A stretch of 64,000 nt of DNA from Pyrinomonadaceae bacterium (GCA_019694395.1 JAIBCC010000014.1:1-64000); one strand, 5' to 3'. Shown: positions 42,300 to 51,212, counted from the first letter of the stretch. Notes: generated by a model not told the origin, from the letters alone. Program-made: numbers and translations.

Positions 42300-42815
42300 T
42301 TATGCAACCAATTTCAATTCTACTTGCTGCGTTTTTTCTTCTATTTCTTCGGTCAAAGGCTGACTTAATTTATTGAACAGCCAGAGGCGATACACTTCGG
42401 CTTCCGGTGCTTTTCCCGTCCAACGGGCGCGGTTCATCATCGTCAAACCCATTTCGAGTGTGTGATGCTGTCCGGCACGATCCTGAGAATTGGAAAAATA
42501 TCTGTATGCCTGTTCGAGCGTATGAACGCTTTTTTCAGCCGTTGCGACATCTTTGAAACCGAGCTTGCCGCGAAAATATTTGGTGTAAACATTCATCGGA
42601 TAACCGGTCGAAGTGTAAAGGTCGAAATAGTTGTCAATCAAACCTTCTTTTTGCAAGACCGAACCGACATAACTTGGTTTTGCATTGGTCAAAACTGCAA
42701 TCGTTTCAATTTCTTTTGTTCCTTCCTTAAAAAGTTGCAAAATCATTTCTTTTTTGCTTTTTTCAACTTCTTTTGTCTCGATCAAAGGAACTTGTTTTAC
42801 TAATTCTAATGGCAT
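42300..42815 (-). CDS. uncharacterised protein with a putative HTH segment
   Basis: A 171-residue soluble protein. EIETIAVLTNAKPSYVGSVL (about 36-55) looks like a helix-turn-helix, followed by a helical region with GYPMNVYTKYFRGKLGFKD and ALTMMNRARW-like text (GLTMMNRARWTGKAPEAEVY). I do not recognise the family. A strong AAGGAGA ribosome-binding site precedes the ATG, and a 16-bp palindrome lies immediately upstream of that, which would suit autoregulation. The first six residues and their codons nearly match the start of ruvB. Confidence 0.6.
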   Translation of the reverse strand: MPLELVKQVPLIETKEVEKSKKEMILQLFKEGTKEIETIAVLTNAKPSYVGSVLQKEGLIDNYFDLYTSTGYPMNVYTKYFRGKLGFKDVATAEKSVHTLEQAYRYFSNSQDRAGQHHTLEMGLTMMNRARWTGKAPEAEVYRLWLFNKLSQPLTEEIEEKTQQVELKLVA

Positions 42816-42834
42816 CTTTTTTCTTCTCCTTGTT

Positions 42835-42871
42835 ACATCTGATTAGATGTTGCATCTGTGAAACAAGATGT
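42835..42871. promoter_or_regulatory. palindromic operator candidate
   Basis: ACATCTGATTAGATGT (42835-42850) has perfect 6-bp arms. A second, looser pair CATCT (42853-42857) and AGATG (42866-42870) follows. Both lie just upstream of the ribosome-binding site of the 171-residue protein gene. The bound factor is unknown; the adjacent HTH-like protein is one candidate. Confidence 0.5.
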
Positions 42872-43020
42872 CTCAATAGTAACTTTTTTTACGCTTTAAA
42901 TCAAGCGAAAATTTCAATATTTATCGGTGTTTTATCGTAAATTTGAAACGGGAAATTTTAGTAGAAAAATGATAGATTTAGCACAGTTTTTAATGCTAAT
43001 CAGTAGTTGAAATTAGATTA

Positions 43021-43207
43021 GCAAACGAAGTTTGCGACATATTTGTAGCCCACATTAAAAATGTGGGTTAATTATCAACCAGAAAGGTTAAAGCCATTGA
43101 AAATGGCGACATATTCTATGCCGTTCTCTTCGAGAACTTTGATTTTTTCTCCGTAGTTTACCCACAGTTCCACTGTGGGCTATAGATATTTCGTCATTTT
43201 CAATGAC
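43021..43207. repeat. cluster of REP-like mini-hairpins
   Basis: Five short stems with mostly 3-nt loops lie in 190 bp: GCAAAC-gaa-GTTTGC, CCCACATT-aaa-AATGTGGG, GCCATT-gaa-AATGGC, CCCACAGT-tcc-ACTGTGGG and GTCATT-ttc-AATGAC. Conserved linkers (GACATATT and TAGCCCAC, the latter also on the opposite strand) join stems of different sequence. The cluster occupies most of the 429-bp gap between 42816 and 43244; the rest is AT-rich with no gene. Confidence 0.7.
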
Positions 43208-43244
43208 TTTATGTATCAGTTTCCAACTTCTGATTCGCATTTTT

Positions 43245-44015
43245 CTAAAAACGAAGGTGCTTGACCGTATTCCCATTGTTGATTAGCTGTTTCAAAGACT
43301 TAATTCCAATCTCCAAATGCTTATCAACAAAATTAGAAGTGACTTTATCATCACTGGCAGAAGTTTTTACGCCGTCGGGAATCATCGGCTGGTCGGAAAC
43401 CAGCAAAAGTGCGCCGGTCGGAATACTGTTGGCAAAGCCGACGGTGAAAATCGTAGCGGTCTCCATATCAATCGCCATCGCGCGGATTTTGTTCAGATAT
43501 TTTTTGAATTCGTCGTCGTGTTCCCAAACCCGGCGGTTGGTCGTGTAACAAGTTCCCGTCCAATAATCGCATTTATAATCGCGGATGGTGGTCGAAATCG
43601 CTTTTTGCAGGGCAAAAGCGGGCAGAGCGGGAACTTCGGGCGGAAAATAATCGTTGCTTGTTCCTTCGCCGCGAATCGCCGCAATCGGCAGAACGAAATC
43701 GCCAACCTGATTTTTCTTTTTCAATCCACCGCATTTGCCTAAAAATAAAACCGCTTTCGGCTTGAGCGCGGACAACAAATCCATACAGGTTGCGGCTGAT
43801 GCGCTGCCCATTCCAAAGTTGATAATCGTAATGTTTTCGGCAGTCGCGCATTGCATCGGTTTGCCTGCGCCGATGACCTCAACCTTGTGCATCGCCGCGA
43901 ATTTTTCGATGTAATTATGAAAATTGCAGATTAGAATGTATTTACCGAAATTTTCCAACTTCTCGCCCGTGTAGCGCGGGAGCCAATTTTCAACGATTTC
44001 TTTTTTTGTTTTCAT
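43245..44015 (-). CDS. amn: AMP nucleosidase (short type)
   Basis: A 256-residue nucleoside phosphorylase-fold protein. It has ENITIINFGMGSASAATCMD, VLFLGKCGGLKKKNQVGDFV, RGEGTSNDYFPPEVPALP and MAIDMETATIFTVGF (with the conserved Asp-Met-Glu). The length and motifs match the short AMP nucleosidases common in Bacteroidota rather than the long E. coli Amn. It splits AMP to adenine and ribose 5-phosphate and helps balance adenylates. Confidence 0.88.
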   Translation of the reverse strand: MKTKKEIVENWLPRYTGEKLENFGKYILICNFHNYIEKFAAMHKVEVIGAGKPMQCATAENITIINFGMGSASAATCMDLLSALKPKAVLFLGKCGGLKKKNQVGDFVLPIAAIRGEGTSNDYFPPEVPALPAFALQKAISTTIRDYKCDYWTGTCYTTNRRVWEHDDEFKKYLNKIRAMAIDMETATIFTVGFANSIPTGALLLVSDQPMIPDGVKTSASDDKVTSNFVDKHLEIGIKSLKQLINNGNTVKHLRF

Positions 44016-44074
44016 TAACCTTAGATTTTTTATTTTAATGGCGGATTAGTCAAATAAGCGGCAAACAAAACATT

Positions 44075-45565
44075 TTAACTTAAGTTTGCCAACAAAATTT
44101 CCCTTAATTTTTTGATTCCTTCCTTGATTTGAATTTCGTTAAAAGCAGTGTAGCCAATGAAGAATCCGCCGCGCAGTTTCTGTTCAAGACAACTGGCGGA
44201 AATCGGCGTGAGTTGGAGATTTTCTTTTCGTGCGGCTTGGAAAATCTGCCAATCATCAACTCCTTCGGGAAGCCAGCCGATCAGGTGCATTCCAGAAGTT
44301 GCAGGTAAAATTTCTAACATTCCTTTGAGATGTTTTTGCGCTTCTTCGACTAAAACTTGCTGGCGTTTCTGATAAATTCCGCGCATTTTGCGGAGATGTT
44401 TGGTAAAATGTCCGTCGGAAATAAATTCAGCTAAAACTGCCTGATCTATTTGTGGAGAATGCCAATCGCGCAAGGCTTTAGCGGTTTTGAAAACCTCGAC
44501 CAAATCTTTCGGCGCGACCAAAAATCCTAGTCGCAAAGCCGGAAAAACCGTTTTGCTGAAAGTGCCGATGTAAATGACCGAGCCGTGCCGGTCAAGTCCT
44601 TGCAAAGAGGCGAGCGGACGAGCTGCATAACGATATTCGCTGTCGTAATCGTCTTCGATAATAAAAGATTCGGTTTCCCGCGCCCATTCGAGCAAATTCA
44701 TTCGCCGAGCTAAACTCATCGTCATTCCGAGCGGATATTGATGTGATGGAGTGACGTAAATGAGACGCGGATTTCGGCTTTTGGTTTTGGCTTCTTCCAG
44801 CTCAAAACCTTCTTTATCAACCGAAACGGGAATTAATTTTGCACCGATTGCCGAAAAAACATCCCGCGCACCGAAATAAGTCGGGTCTTCCAGACAAATT
44901 TCATCATTTTTGGAAAGAAAAACAGAGCCGATTAGATCAAGCGTTTGTTGAGTGCCGTTGGTAATGATGATTTGTTCGGCGGTGCAAAAAACTCCGCGAC
45001 TTTGGTATAAATGATTGGCAATTGCCTCGCGCAAAGGCGGAAATCCTTGAATATCACCGTAGGAAAATATTTTTGAATTTGCTGATTTTAACTGTTTCTG
45101 CAAAATCTTTGACCAAATTTCAAAAGGGAATTCGTCAATCGCCGGAATTCCATGCCGAAAAGGTAAAATGTTTTGCGTGTTATACGGACGCAAAATCCTT
45201 TCGCCGTTGTGAGCTAAATAATCACCAAAATTGGAAAGTTTGAAAGTTCGATTTGTAGTTTCTGTCTGTTTTTTTTGAGGTTTTTCGGCATTCAAAAAAT
45301 CCTCGGGCAATCGCGCTGCCACAAAAGTTCCCGAGCCTGTTTTGCTTTCGAGATAGCCTTCGGCAAAAAGCTGTTCATAGGCATTAATAATCGTCATTCG
45401 CGCCACATTGAGTTGCTTTGCCAATAGACGGGTTGCCGGAAGCTGAGTTTTCGGTTGTAACTTTCCGTGTAAAATTAATTGCCGGATTGAGTCGTAAATT
45501 TGCCGATAGATCGGAACGTCTGAATTTTCGTCAATCAGGATAAACGGAATTTGTTCTTTGTTCAT
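44075..45565 (-). CDS. MocR-family (GntR plus aminotransferase) transcriptional regulator
   Basis: A 496-residue protein. The N-terminal GntR winged helix (about 12-80: PIYRQIYDSIRQLILHG, LPATRLLAKQLNVARMTIIN) is joined by a linker to an aminotransferase fold-I domain (about 125-490). PLP-site blocks are IITNGTQQTLDLIG, EDPTYFG, DDYDSEYRY and GTFSKTVFPALRLGFLV, the last with the Schiff-base lysine. MocR proteins such as PdxR and GabR sense PLP or amino compounds. The neighbouring genes do not show which pathway it controls. Confidence 0.92.
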   Translation of the reverse strand: MNKEQIPFILIDENSDVPIYRQIYDSIRQLILHGKLQPKTQLPATRLLAKQLNVARMTIINAYEQLFAEGYLESKTGSGTFVAARLPEDFLNAEKPQKKQTETTNRTFKLSNFGDYLAHNGERILRPYNTQNILPFRHGIPAIDEFPFEIWSKILQKQLKSANSKIFSYGDIQGFPPLREAIANHLYQSRGVFCTAEQIIITNGTQQTLDLIGSVFLSKNDEICLEDPTYFGARDVFSAIGAKLIPVSVDKEGFELEEAKTKSRNPRLIYVTPSHQYPLGMTMSLARRMNLLEWARETESFIIEDDYDSEYRYAARPLASLQGLDRHGSVIYIGTFSKTVFPALRLGFLVAPKDLVEVFKTAKALRDWHSPQIDQAVLAEFISDGHFTKHLRKMRGIYQKRQQVLVEEAQKHLKGMLEILPATSGMHLIGWLPEGVDDWQIFQAARKENLQLTPISASCLEQKLRGGFFIGYTAFNEIQIKEGIKKLREILLANLS

Positions 45566-45770
45566 AAAAGCGGTCTATGTGTTTTGATGGAAATTGGCAC
45601 TTGTGGAAAGACCAATAGGTAATAAAATAAACTGTATCTGAATACTTCCTTTAAGTAAAACTGACCAGCAGGCGGAAAAGGCAATTTTTAAAGGTGTGTT
45701 TTCAAATTTTGGTTACAAAATCTCTAAAAACTGCCATTCCGCTGACTTTAGCTGCCAAAGCGCAATGAAG

Positions 45771-45798
45771 TTGTCACGCGAAACAGAACGATTATGTT
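45771..45798 (+). promoter_or_regulatory. possible promoter in the 45566-45858 gap
   Basis: TTGTCA (45771-45776), a 16-bp spacer and TATGTT (45793-45798) could drive the esterase gene 60 bp downstream. The rest of this 293-bp gap between divergent genes shows no frame or repeat. Confidence 0.4.
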
Positions 45799-45858
45799 TT
45801 TAGTAGTTTTAGGAAGTAAAATAATACTCTAAAAATAATCTCTAAGGCAGGACAAGCA

Positions 45859-46698
45859 ATGAAACTATCAGCAATTTTGCTTTTGATTTTTTGCACAGCA
45901 ATTTCATTCGGTCAAACTACTAAACCTTTCATTTTAGGTGAAATTACAGAAATTCAATCGGTCGAATTAGGTGAAAAACGAATCTTAAATATTTATCTTC
46001 CCGAAGGTTATAAGCAAGAAGAGGCAACAAAATATCCGGTTGTTTATTTGCTGGACGGTTCGGCGGACGAAGATTTTATACACATCGTCGGGCTTTATCA
46101 ATTTAACAATTTTTCGTGGATAAATCGGGTTCCGAAATCAATCGTGGTCGGGATTGCCAATGTTGACAGGCGTCGTGATTTTACCTTCCCGACCACAGTT
46201 GCCGAAACTTTGAAAAAGTCGCCGACTTCCGGAAAATCAAGTAAATTTATCGCTTTTATTGAAAAAGAATTACAACCCTTTATTGAAAAGCAGTATAAAA
46301 CCGATGGCTCGAAAACCATTATCGGACAATCTTTGGGCGGACTTTTGGCAACCGAAATTTTGTTTAAGAAGCCTGATCTTTTCAATAAATACATTATCAT
46401 CAGTCCAAGCTTGTGGTGGAATAACGGGAGTTTATTAGACTTTAAACCGGAACCGATTCAGCAAAAAACCGATATTTATATTGGAGTCGGCAAAGAAGGC
46501 TTAACACCTAATCCGATTCCTCGTGTGATGGAAGTTGATGCAAATTTGCTGGTAGAAAAGATCAGAAAAGCCGAAAATAAAAATATCACGGTTTATTTTG
46601 ATTATTTGCCGCAGGAAGATCACGCAACTATCACACACCAAGCCGTTTTTAATGCGCTTAGGCTCTTATATCCTGTAAATAAAGAGCTAAGTAAATAG
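45859..46698 (+). CDS. exported alpha/beta-hydrolase esterase (IroE/enterochelin-esterase-like)
   Basis: A 279-residue protein with a signal peptide (hydrophobic about 4-18). The alpha/beta-hydrolase core has PVVYLLDGSADEDF, the nucleophile elbow GQSLGG (S158) and a late PQEDHATITH with the catalytic histidine. RILNIYLPEGYK near the N-terminus is typical of the putative esterase family (D/IroE-like). It probably acts on an ester in the periplasm; the substrate is unknown. Confidence 0.85.
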   Translation: MKLSAILLLIFCTAISFGQTTKPFILGEITEIQSVELGEKRILNIYLPEGYKQEEATKYPVVYLLDGSADEDFIHIVGLYQFNNFSWINRVPKSIVVGIANVDRRRDFTFPTTVAETLKKSPTSGKSSKFIAFIEKELQPFIEKQYKTDGSKTIIGQSLGGLLATEILFKKPDLFNKYIIISPSLWWNNGSLLDFKPEPIQQKTDIYIGVGKEGLTPNPIPRVMEVDANLLVEKIRKAENKNITVYFDYLPQEDHATITHQAVFNALRLLYPVNKELSK

Positions 46699-46770
46699 TT
46701 CAAAGTAGATTTGTCTAAACCTTTTGCCATTACCGAAAAATAAAAATGAGGAGTGTTACAAACAAATTTT

Positions 46771-47613
46771 ATGAAAAAAGAAATTTATCCTTGTCTCTGG
46801 TTTGACGGCAAGGCAAAAGAGGCAATGTCATTTTATGTTGATGTTTTCGGCAATTCAAAAATTACCGAAGAAAATCCGATAGTTGTCAATGTCGAAGTGT
46901 GCGGACAAAAGTTCATGGGGTTGAACGGCGGACCGCAATTTAAAATTAATCCGTCAATTTCGTTTATGGTGCAATTCGATACCGAATCTGAAACCGAAGC
47001 GGCTTGGCACAAATTAATCGAAGGTGGTTCGGCAATAATGGGGCTGGACAAATACGAATGGAGTCCAAAATATGGCTGGGTGCAGGACAAATTCGGTGTT
47101 TCGTGGCAGTTGATAACCGGCAAAAAAGAAGATTTCGGACAAAAGTTTTCACCAACGCTGATGTTTACGGGAGAACAATGCGGGCGAGCCGAAGAGTCCG
47201 TCAAATTTTATACATCACTGTTTGAAAACTCAAAAATTGACGGAATTTTGAAATATTCCCTGAACGACGCGGACAGAGAAGACCTTGTAAAACATTCGCA
47301 ATTCACCCTTAACGGCAATGTTTTTATGGCAATGGATAGTTCGCATCTGCCTCAATTTGCATTCAACGAAGGAATTTCATTTGTTGTCGAATGTGATACA
47401 CAGGACGAAATTGACTATTTTTGGAGCAATTTCACAGCGGATGGCGGACAGGAAAGTATGTGCGGCTGGCTCAAGGATAAATTCGGTGTATCGTGGCAAA
47501 TTGTCCCTTCGATTTTGGGAGAATTGATCCGTGATCCCGAACGCGGACAAAGAGTAATGAATGCTTTTCTGAAAATGAAAAAGTTTGAGATCGAAAAACT
47601 ATTGAATGCTTGA
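46771..47613 (+). CDS. two-domain VOC protein (PhnB / 3-demethylubiquinone methyltransferase-like)
   Basis: ATG 46771 (MKKEIYPCLWFDGKAKEAM) is preferred to a TTG at 46753. The 280-residue protein contains two similar halves (about 4-120 and 128-265), each with the start xLxFxGxxxEAxxFY and the later W-LxDKFGVSWQ motif (VQDKFGVSWQLI and LKDKFGVSWQIV). This is the PhnB-type VOC superfamily. Despite the database name 3-dmu-9_3-mt, a methyltransferase activity is doubtful. The next gene follows 10 nt later. Confidence 0.85.
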   Translation: MKKEIYPCLWFDGKAKEAMSFYVDVFGNSKITEENPIVVNVEVCGQKFMGLNGGPQFKINPSISFMVQFDTESETEAAWHKLIEGGSAIMGLDKYEWSPKYGWVQDKFGVSWQLITGKKEDFGQKFSPTLMFTGEQCGRAEESVKFYTSLFENSKIDGILKYSLNDADREDLVKHSQFTLNGNVFMAMDSSHLPQFAFNEGISFVVECDTQDEIDYFWSNFTADGGQESMCGWLKDKFGVSWQIVPSILGELIRDPERGQRVMNAFLKMKKFEIEKLLNA

Positions 47614-47623
47614 GGTTGAGGCT

Positions 47624-48088
47624 ATGAAAAAACTTAATTTACCACTAACTGTTTTAATTACCGGATTAATTGCCGGAACATTGGATATTCTCTCCGCCAT
47701 TTTTATTTTGGCGGGGGGGAATGCCATTGGAACGCTCAAATATATTGCCAGTGGTGCTTTTGGCAAAGCGGCTCTTGAGGGCGGAAATGAAATGGTGGTT
47801 TACGGCTTGATCTTTCATTACATCATTGCGACTTGTTGGACGACCGCCTTTATTCTGCTTTATCCGAAATTAAAATTATTGCATTGGAATAAATGGTTAA
47901 ATGCAATTGCTTACGGTTTAATTGTGCAGACTCTGATGAGCTTTGTCGTTTTGCCTCTGACCAACATTGCGCCGCGAACTTTTAATCTGTGGGGTTTTAC
48001 CAAAAACGCCTTGATTTTGATGTATGCCATCGGTTTACCGGCGGCGTTGATGGCGGCTTGGTTTTATAAAAAAGAGGAAAGTTTGTGA
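47624..48088 (+). CDS. four-helix membrane protein of unknown function
   Basis: ATG 47624 (MKKLNLPLTVLITGL) follows the VOC gene by 10 nt. The 154-residue protein has about four hydrophobic helices with GLIAGTLDILSAIFIL, YGLIFHYIIATCWTTAFILL, AYGLIVQTLMSFVVLPL and ALMAAWF. It resembles uncharacterised YagU-like membrane proteins. It overlaps the next gene (GTGA), so the two are probably coupled. Confidence 0.65.
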   Translation: MKKLNLPLTVLITGLIAGTLDILSAIFILAGGNAIGTLKYIASGAFGKAALEGGNEMVVYGLIFHYIIATCWTTAFILLYPKLKLLHWNKWLNAIAYGLIVQTLMSFVVLPLTNIAPRTFNLWGFTKNALILMYAIGLPAALMAAWFYKKEESL

Positions 48089-49245
48089 AAAGGTTAAACT
48101 CGATTGATATTGTTCGTGGAATCGTAATGATTATTATGGCGTTAGATCATGTCCGCGATTTGATTCACGTCAATTCAATTACCCAAAGCCCGATTGATCT
48201 AAAAACCACTACCCCGATATTATTTTTTACCCGCTGGATCACTCATTTATGTGCGCCGACATTTGTTTTTCTGGCGGGAACTTCGGTTTATTTGTCGTCT
48301 AAAAACAGTGAAATTTCGGAAACACGAAGTTTTGTCATTAAACGCGGAATCTGGCTGATAATTGTGGAGTTTACACTGGTTAATTTAGCTTTATGGTTTG
48401 ATTTGGGATTTCATATTTTTATTTTTGAGGTGATTGCGACAATCGGTTTCGGCTTTATAATTTTGGGATTACTGCTCAAACTTAAACCGACAACGATTGG
48501 AATTATCGGTTTGGTCATTATCTTTTGCCATAATTTATTGCCGCTGATTCATTTTGGACAAGATTCGGTGATTAAAAATATCCTGATGCCGCTTTTCGGT
48601 TCGGCGGCTTATCCGCTTGGAAATATGGCTTTCATAATAGGCTATCCGCCGATTCCGTGGCTCGGAATAATGTTGGTCGGGTTTGCCACCGGAAAGTTTT
48701 TTGACCTTGATTCGGAAATCAGGAAAAAACGATTTCTGCAAATCGGGATCGGTTCGCTTGCGTTGTTTGTAATTCTCAGATTGATAAATGTTTACGGTGA
48801 TCCTGTGCCGTGGACTTATCAAACGGACGCAGTTTATACATTTCTTTCATTTTTTAATGTTACTAAATATCCGCCGTCACTTTTGTTTGATTTGGCGACT
48901 TTGGGAATTATGTTTTTGATGTTGGCTTTTGCTGAAAACGCCAAGAACAAATTCACCGATATTGCAAATGTTTACGGCAGAGTTCCTTTGTTTTATTTCG
49001 TGGTTCACCTTTATCTGATTCACTTTATTTTGCTGATAATTTTGTTTTTGCAGGGATTTAGTTTTTCCGCCTTTGAGTTTGCTTCGGGAACTTTCGGCAG
49101 ACCGAAAAATGCTGTCAGCGGTTTGGATTTATGGGCGATTTATTTGATTTGGATTGGTGTGTTTGCGGTTTTGTTTTTGCCGTGTCGCTGGTATGGAAAA
49201 TATAAATCAGAACATAAAGAAAAAACGTGGCTGAGGTATTTGTAA
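48085..49245 (+). CDS. DUF1624-type acyltransferase membrane protein
   Basis: A 386-residue polytopic membrane protein starting with GTG. RLNSIDIVRGIVMIIMALDH is the diagnostic N-terminal motif of the DUF1624 / heparan-alpha-glucosaminide N-acetyltransferase-like family, in which the first arginine and an Asp-His pair are conserved. LCAPTFVFLAGTSVYL follows. Ten or so helices are predicted by eye. It probably transfers an acyl group across the membrane, but the acceptor is unknown. The GTG overlaps the preceding stop. Confidence 0.82.
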   Translation: MKRLNSIDIVRGIVMIIMALDHVRDLIHVNSITQSPIDLKTTTPILFFTRWITHLCAPTFVFLAGTSVYLSSKNSEISETRSFVIKRGIWLIIVEFTLVNLALWFDLGFHIFIFEVIATIGFGFIILGLLLKLKPTTIGIIGLVIIFCHNLLPLIHFGQDSVIKNILMPLFGSAAYPLGNMAFIIGYPPIPWLGIMLVGFATGKFFDLDSEIRKKRFLQIGIGSLALFVILRLINVYGDPVPWTYQTDAVYTFLSFFNVTKYPPSLLFDLATLGIMFLMLAFAENAKNKFTDIANVYGRVPLFYFVVHLYLIHFILLIILFLQGFSFSAFEFASGTFGRPKNAVSGLDLWAIYLIWIGVFAVLFLPCRWYGKYKSEHKEKTWLRYL

Positions 49246-49246
49246 T

Positions 49247-49969
49247 ATGAAAAGTTTTTTACTTTTCCTGATAATTTTTTGCGTCCCGATTTATGCAACA
49301 GCTCAGAATAATTCGTTAGTCGAACAATTGAAACAAAAAACGCAGGAATTGCTTGATGCAGTTGGCGCAGGAAACAAGGAAATTTGGCAGAAATATCTGG
49401 CGGAAGGCAGCCTTTACACTGATGAAGAGGGAAATGTCCTGACCAAAGATGAGTTAATCAAAGATTTGCGCCCACTTCCAAAAGGTTACATCGGCTCAAT
49501 CAAAATTGGCGAAACTAAAGCGTTAGTTCAAGAAAATGTAGTAGTTCTAACACATTTAGACCACGAATCATTGGAACTTTTCGGGCAAAAACTTCTCACA
49601 AATTTTCAAACTACCAGCATTTGGGCAAAACAATCCGACGGTGATTGGAAACTTGTCAGCACACAGGTTATTGCCATTCCAAACGAGCGGAAACCTGCAC
49701 AAATTAAAGCTGAAAAGCTAAATGATTATCTCGGAGAATATGAACTTGCGCCCGATGTTCATTACACAATTACCCGCGAAGGAGATAAGTTATTCGGTCA
49801 GCGAACCGGACGAGCGAAAGAAGAGCTGCTCCCGCTTTGCGTTGATATTTTTTATAAAAAAGGCGTATGGCGCGGCGAAAAGGTTTTTGAGCGCGATGAA
49901 ACGGGAAAAGTTATCAAAATGCTTGATCGCCGGGAAAATAACGATTTGGTTTGGAAAAGGATCAAATGA
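49247..49969 (+). CDS. exported protein with an NTF2-like (DUF4440-type) domain
   Basis: A 240-residue protein with a signal peptide (hydrophobic about 4-18, ATAQN). Residues about 25-150 resemble the SnoaL/DUF4440 NTF2 fold: LLDAVGAGNKEIWQKYLAEG, TDEEGNVLTKDELIKDL, SIWAKQSDGDWKLVSTQVIAI. Residues about 165-240 repeat LNDYLGEYELAPDVHYTITR, as in beta-lactamase-associated DUF3471-like tails. It follows the DUF1624 gene by 1 nt. The function is unknown. Confidence 0.7.
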   Translation: MKSFLLFLIIFCVPIYATAQNNSLVEQLKQKTQELLDAVGAGNKEIWQKYLAEGSLYTDEEGNVLTKDELIKDLRPLPKGYIGSIKIGETKALVQENVVVLTHLDHESLELFGQKLLTNFQTTSIWAKQSDGDWKLVSTQVIAIPNERKPAQIKAEKLNDYLGEYELAPDVHYTITREGDKLFGQRTGRAKEELLPLCVDIFYKKGVWRGEKVFERDETGKVIKMLDRRENNDLVWKRIK

Positions 49970-49977
49970 GTAAAATC

Positions 49978-50751
49978 TTAATTAGCTATTGAAATTTCTA
50001 GCCTAATCAGTTTCCATAAATCATCTTCTCTGATGTATCGAAAAGAGAATTTTGTTGGTAAGGGCTCAGTATCATAATTGCCGGATATTTCCAGCACCTC
50101 ATAATCATATTGAACAGAAGTTTTAGGTGAAGGTGCGTAAACAGGATTCATTCCTTTTGTCGAGCGAAGAATCGGAACTATATTTGTTCTTTGCGTGATA
50201 AATGGCGCAAAAGTGTCGTTAAACTGTTTTACCGTAAATTGTTTCTTAAAAACGGTCGAAACATTGTTCCGAAAATTTGTAAAATCTCCTGCTTCCGCCG
50301 CGTTGGTAAAATCCTGCAAACTTGTTTGAACCAATTCATTTAGCTCCTCTTTTTCAGGAACTGGAGGACGATATTCTTCGACTTTGATCGTTAAATTGTA
50401 GGTTCCCTTCCACGGATCAGCTTTTTGGCATTCCATCGCTTCAATTTTGTAGTCTCCTGCTTTCGACATTTCAACAATTTGATGCGAGTGACAAGAAGCA
50501 TCCCAATCGGAAGCATTTTCGCCTTTTGGATCACTGATCGCAATTGAAACGGGTTTATCCGCATCAACCGTCATTTTCTGTCCTTTTCGTAGTCGAATCA
50601 GATAAGTTTGCGAATCTTTGTAACCATTTAGAAAGCCTGAAACCGTAACTTTGGTCGCACCTTTCGGAAAGGTTATCCGTTTAGGCGGTTTAGCCGAAAC
50701 TACAATTGAAAAAGCAAGCAAAACCAGTAGAATTGAAAAGACTTTTTTCAT
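49978..50751 (-). CDS. exported hypothetical protein
   Basis: A 257-residue protein with a signal peptide (about 1-19). The first half contains a beta-rich segment (GATKVTVSGFLNGYKDSQTY, LRKGQKMTVDADKPVSIAIS, MSKAGDYKIEAMECQ) like small pre-peptidase or inhibitor-like C-terminal folds. The second half is a separate region with TSLQDFTNAAEAGDFTNF. I do not recognise a characterised family. It is convergent with the DUF4440-type gene, 8 nt away. Confidence 0.55.
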   Translation of the reverse strand: MKKVFSILLVLLAFSIVVSAKPPKRITFPKGATKVTVSGFLNGYKDSQTYLIRLRKGQKMTVDADKPVSIAISDPKGENASDWDASCHSHQIVEMSKAGDYKIEAMECQKADPWKGTYNLTIKVEEYRPPVPEKEELNELVQTSLQDFTNAAEAGDFTNFRNNVSTVFKKQFTVKQFNDTFAPFITQRTNIVPILRSTKGMNPVYAPSPKTSVQYDYEVLEISGNYDTEPLPTKFSFRYIREDDLWKLIRLEISIAN

Positions 50752-50784
50752 AAATTTTCTCCGCTTACAGATTTAACTCAAAAA

Positions 50785-51081
50785 CTAAAAATCTTCAATG
50801 TTTAAGCCGGTTCTTTGGGAAAATTGTTGAGCCATTGACGGAACTTCCGCTGAATCTTCGTCCTGCGTGATTCGTTCAATCCGCCACATTGGGAAAAAAT
50901 AATTTTGCATTGAATAAAAAGGCTCATTATTGGCAATCGCTCTGCACCAATCATCAAAAGCATTAAGATCAATTCCACGCACAAACACACCCGAAGCGTT
51001 TATTTCGTCCAAAACACCAATGATTTTCTCACGCGGATTGTGCAAAACAATGATGATAATATCGCCTGTTTCAACTTTCAT
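50785..51081 (-). CDS. small conserved-looking soluble protein
   Basis: ATG 51081 (MKVETGDIIIIVLHNPREK) is preferred to an in-frame start at 51114. The 98-residue protein has GVLDEINASGVFVRGIDLNA, DDWCRAI and YFFPMWRIERI, giving a small beta-barrel-like look. Similar short proteins occur in Acidobacteriota, as far as I recall, with unknown function. Confidence 0.6.
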   Translation of the reverse strand: MKVETGDIIIIVLHNPREKIIGVLDEINASGVFVRGIDLNAFDDWCRAIANNEPFYSMQNYFFPMWRIERITQDEDSAEVPSMAQQFSQRTGLNIEDF

Positions 51082-51155
51082 AAAGATTGAAAGTTTATCA
51101 CAGTAGAATTTCAAAAACGTAATTGTGTTTGTGAACCAAATGTTTTATTTAAAAC

Positions 51156-51182
51156 AAAAAAAAGACGGGACTTACGCCCGTC
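51156..51182 (-). terminator. Rho-independent terminator of the downstream minus-strand gene
   Basis: GACGGG (51164-51169) and CCCGTC (51177-51182) form the stem. On the minus strand it is followed by TTTTTTTT. It ends the transcript of the PG-binding-domain gene at 51213-51524. Confidence 0.75.
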
Positions 51183-51212
51183 CATCTCAGTTTTTTTAAG
51201 TTGTTCAGTTGA

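Noticed and set aside
32158-43207. CRISPR array
   Set aside because: Repeats are palindromes of differing sequence in intergenic gaps, not equal direct repeats with regular unique spacers, and no cas gene is present.
43088-43276. 62-residue open frame on the minus strand in the gap before AMP nucleosidase
   Set aside because: It lies mostly inside the REP-like hairpin cluster and overlaps the end of amn; its peptide is a translation of repeats.
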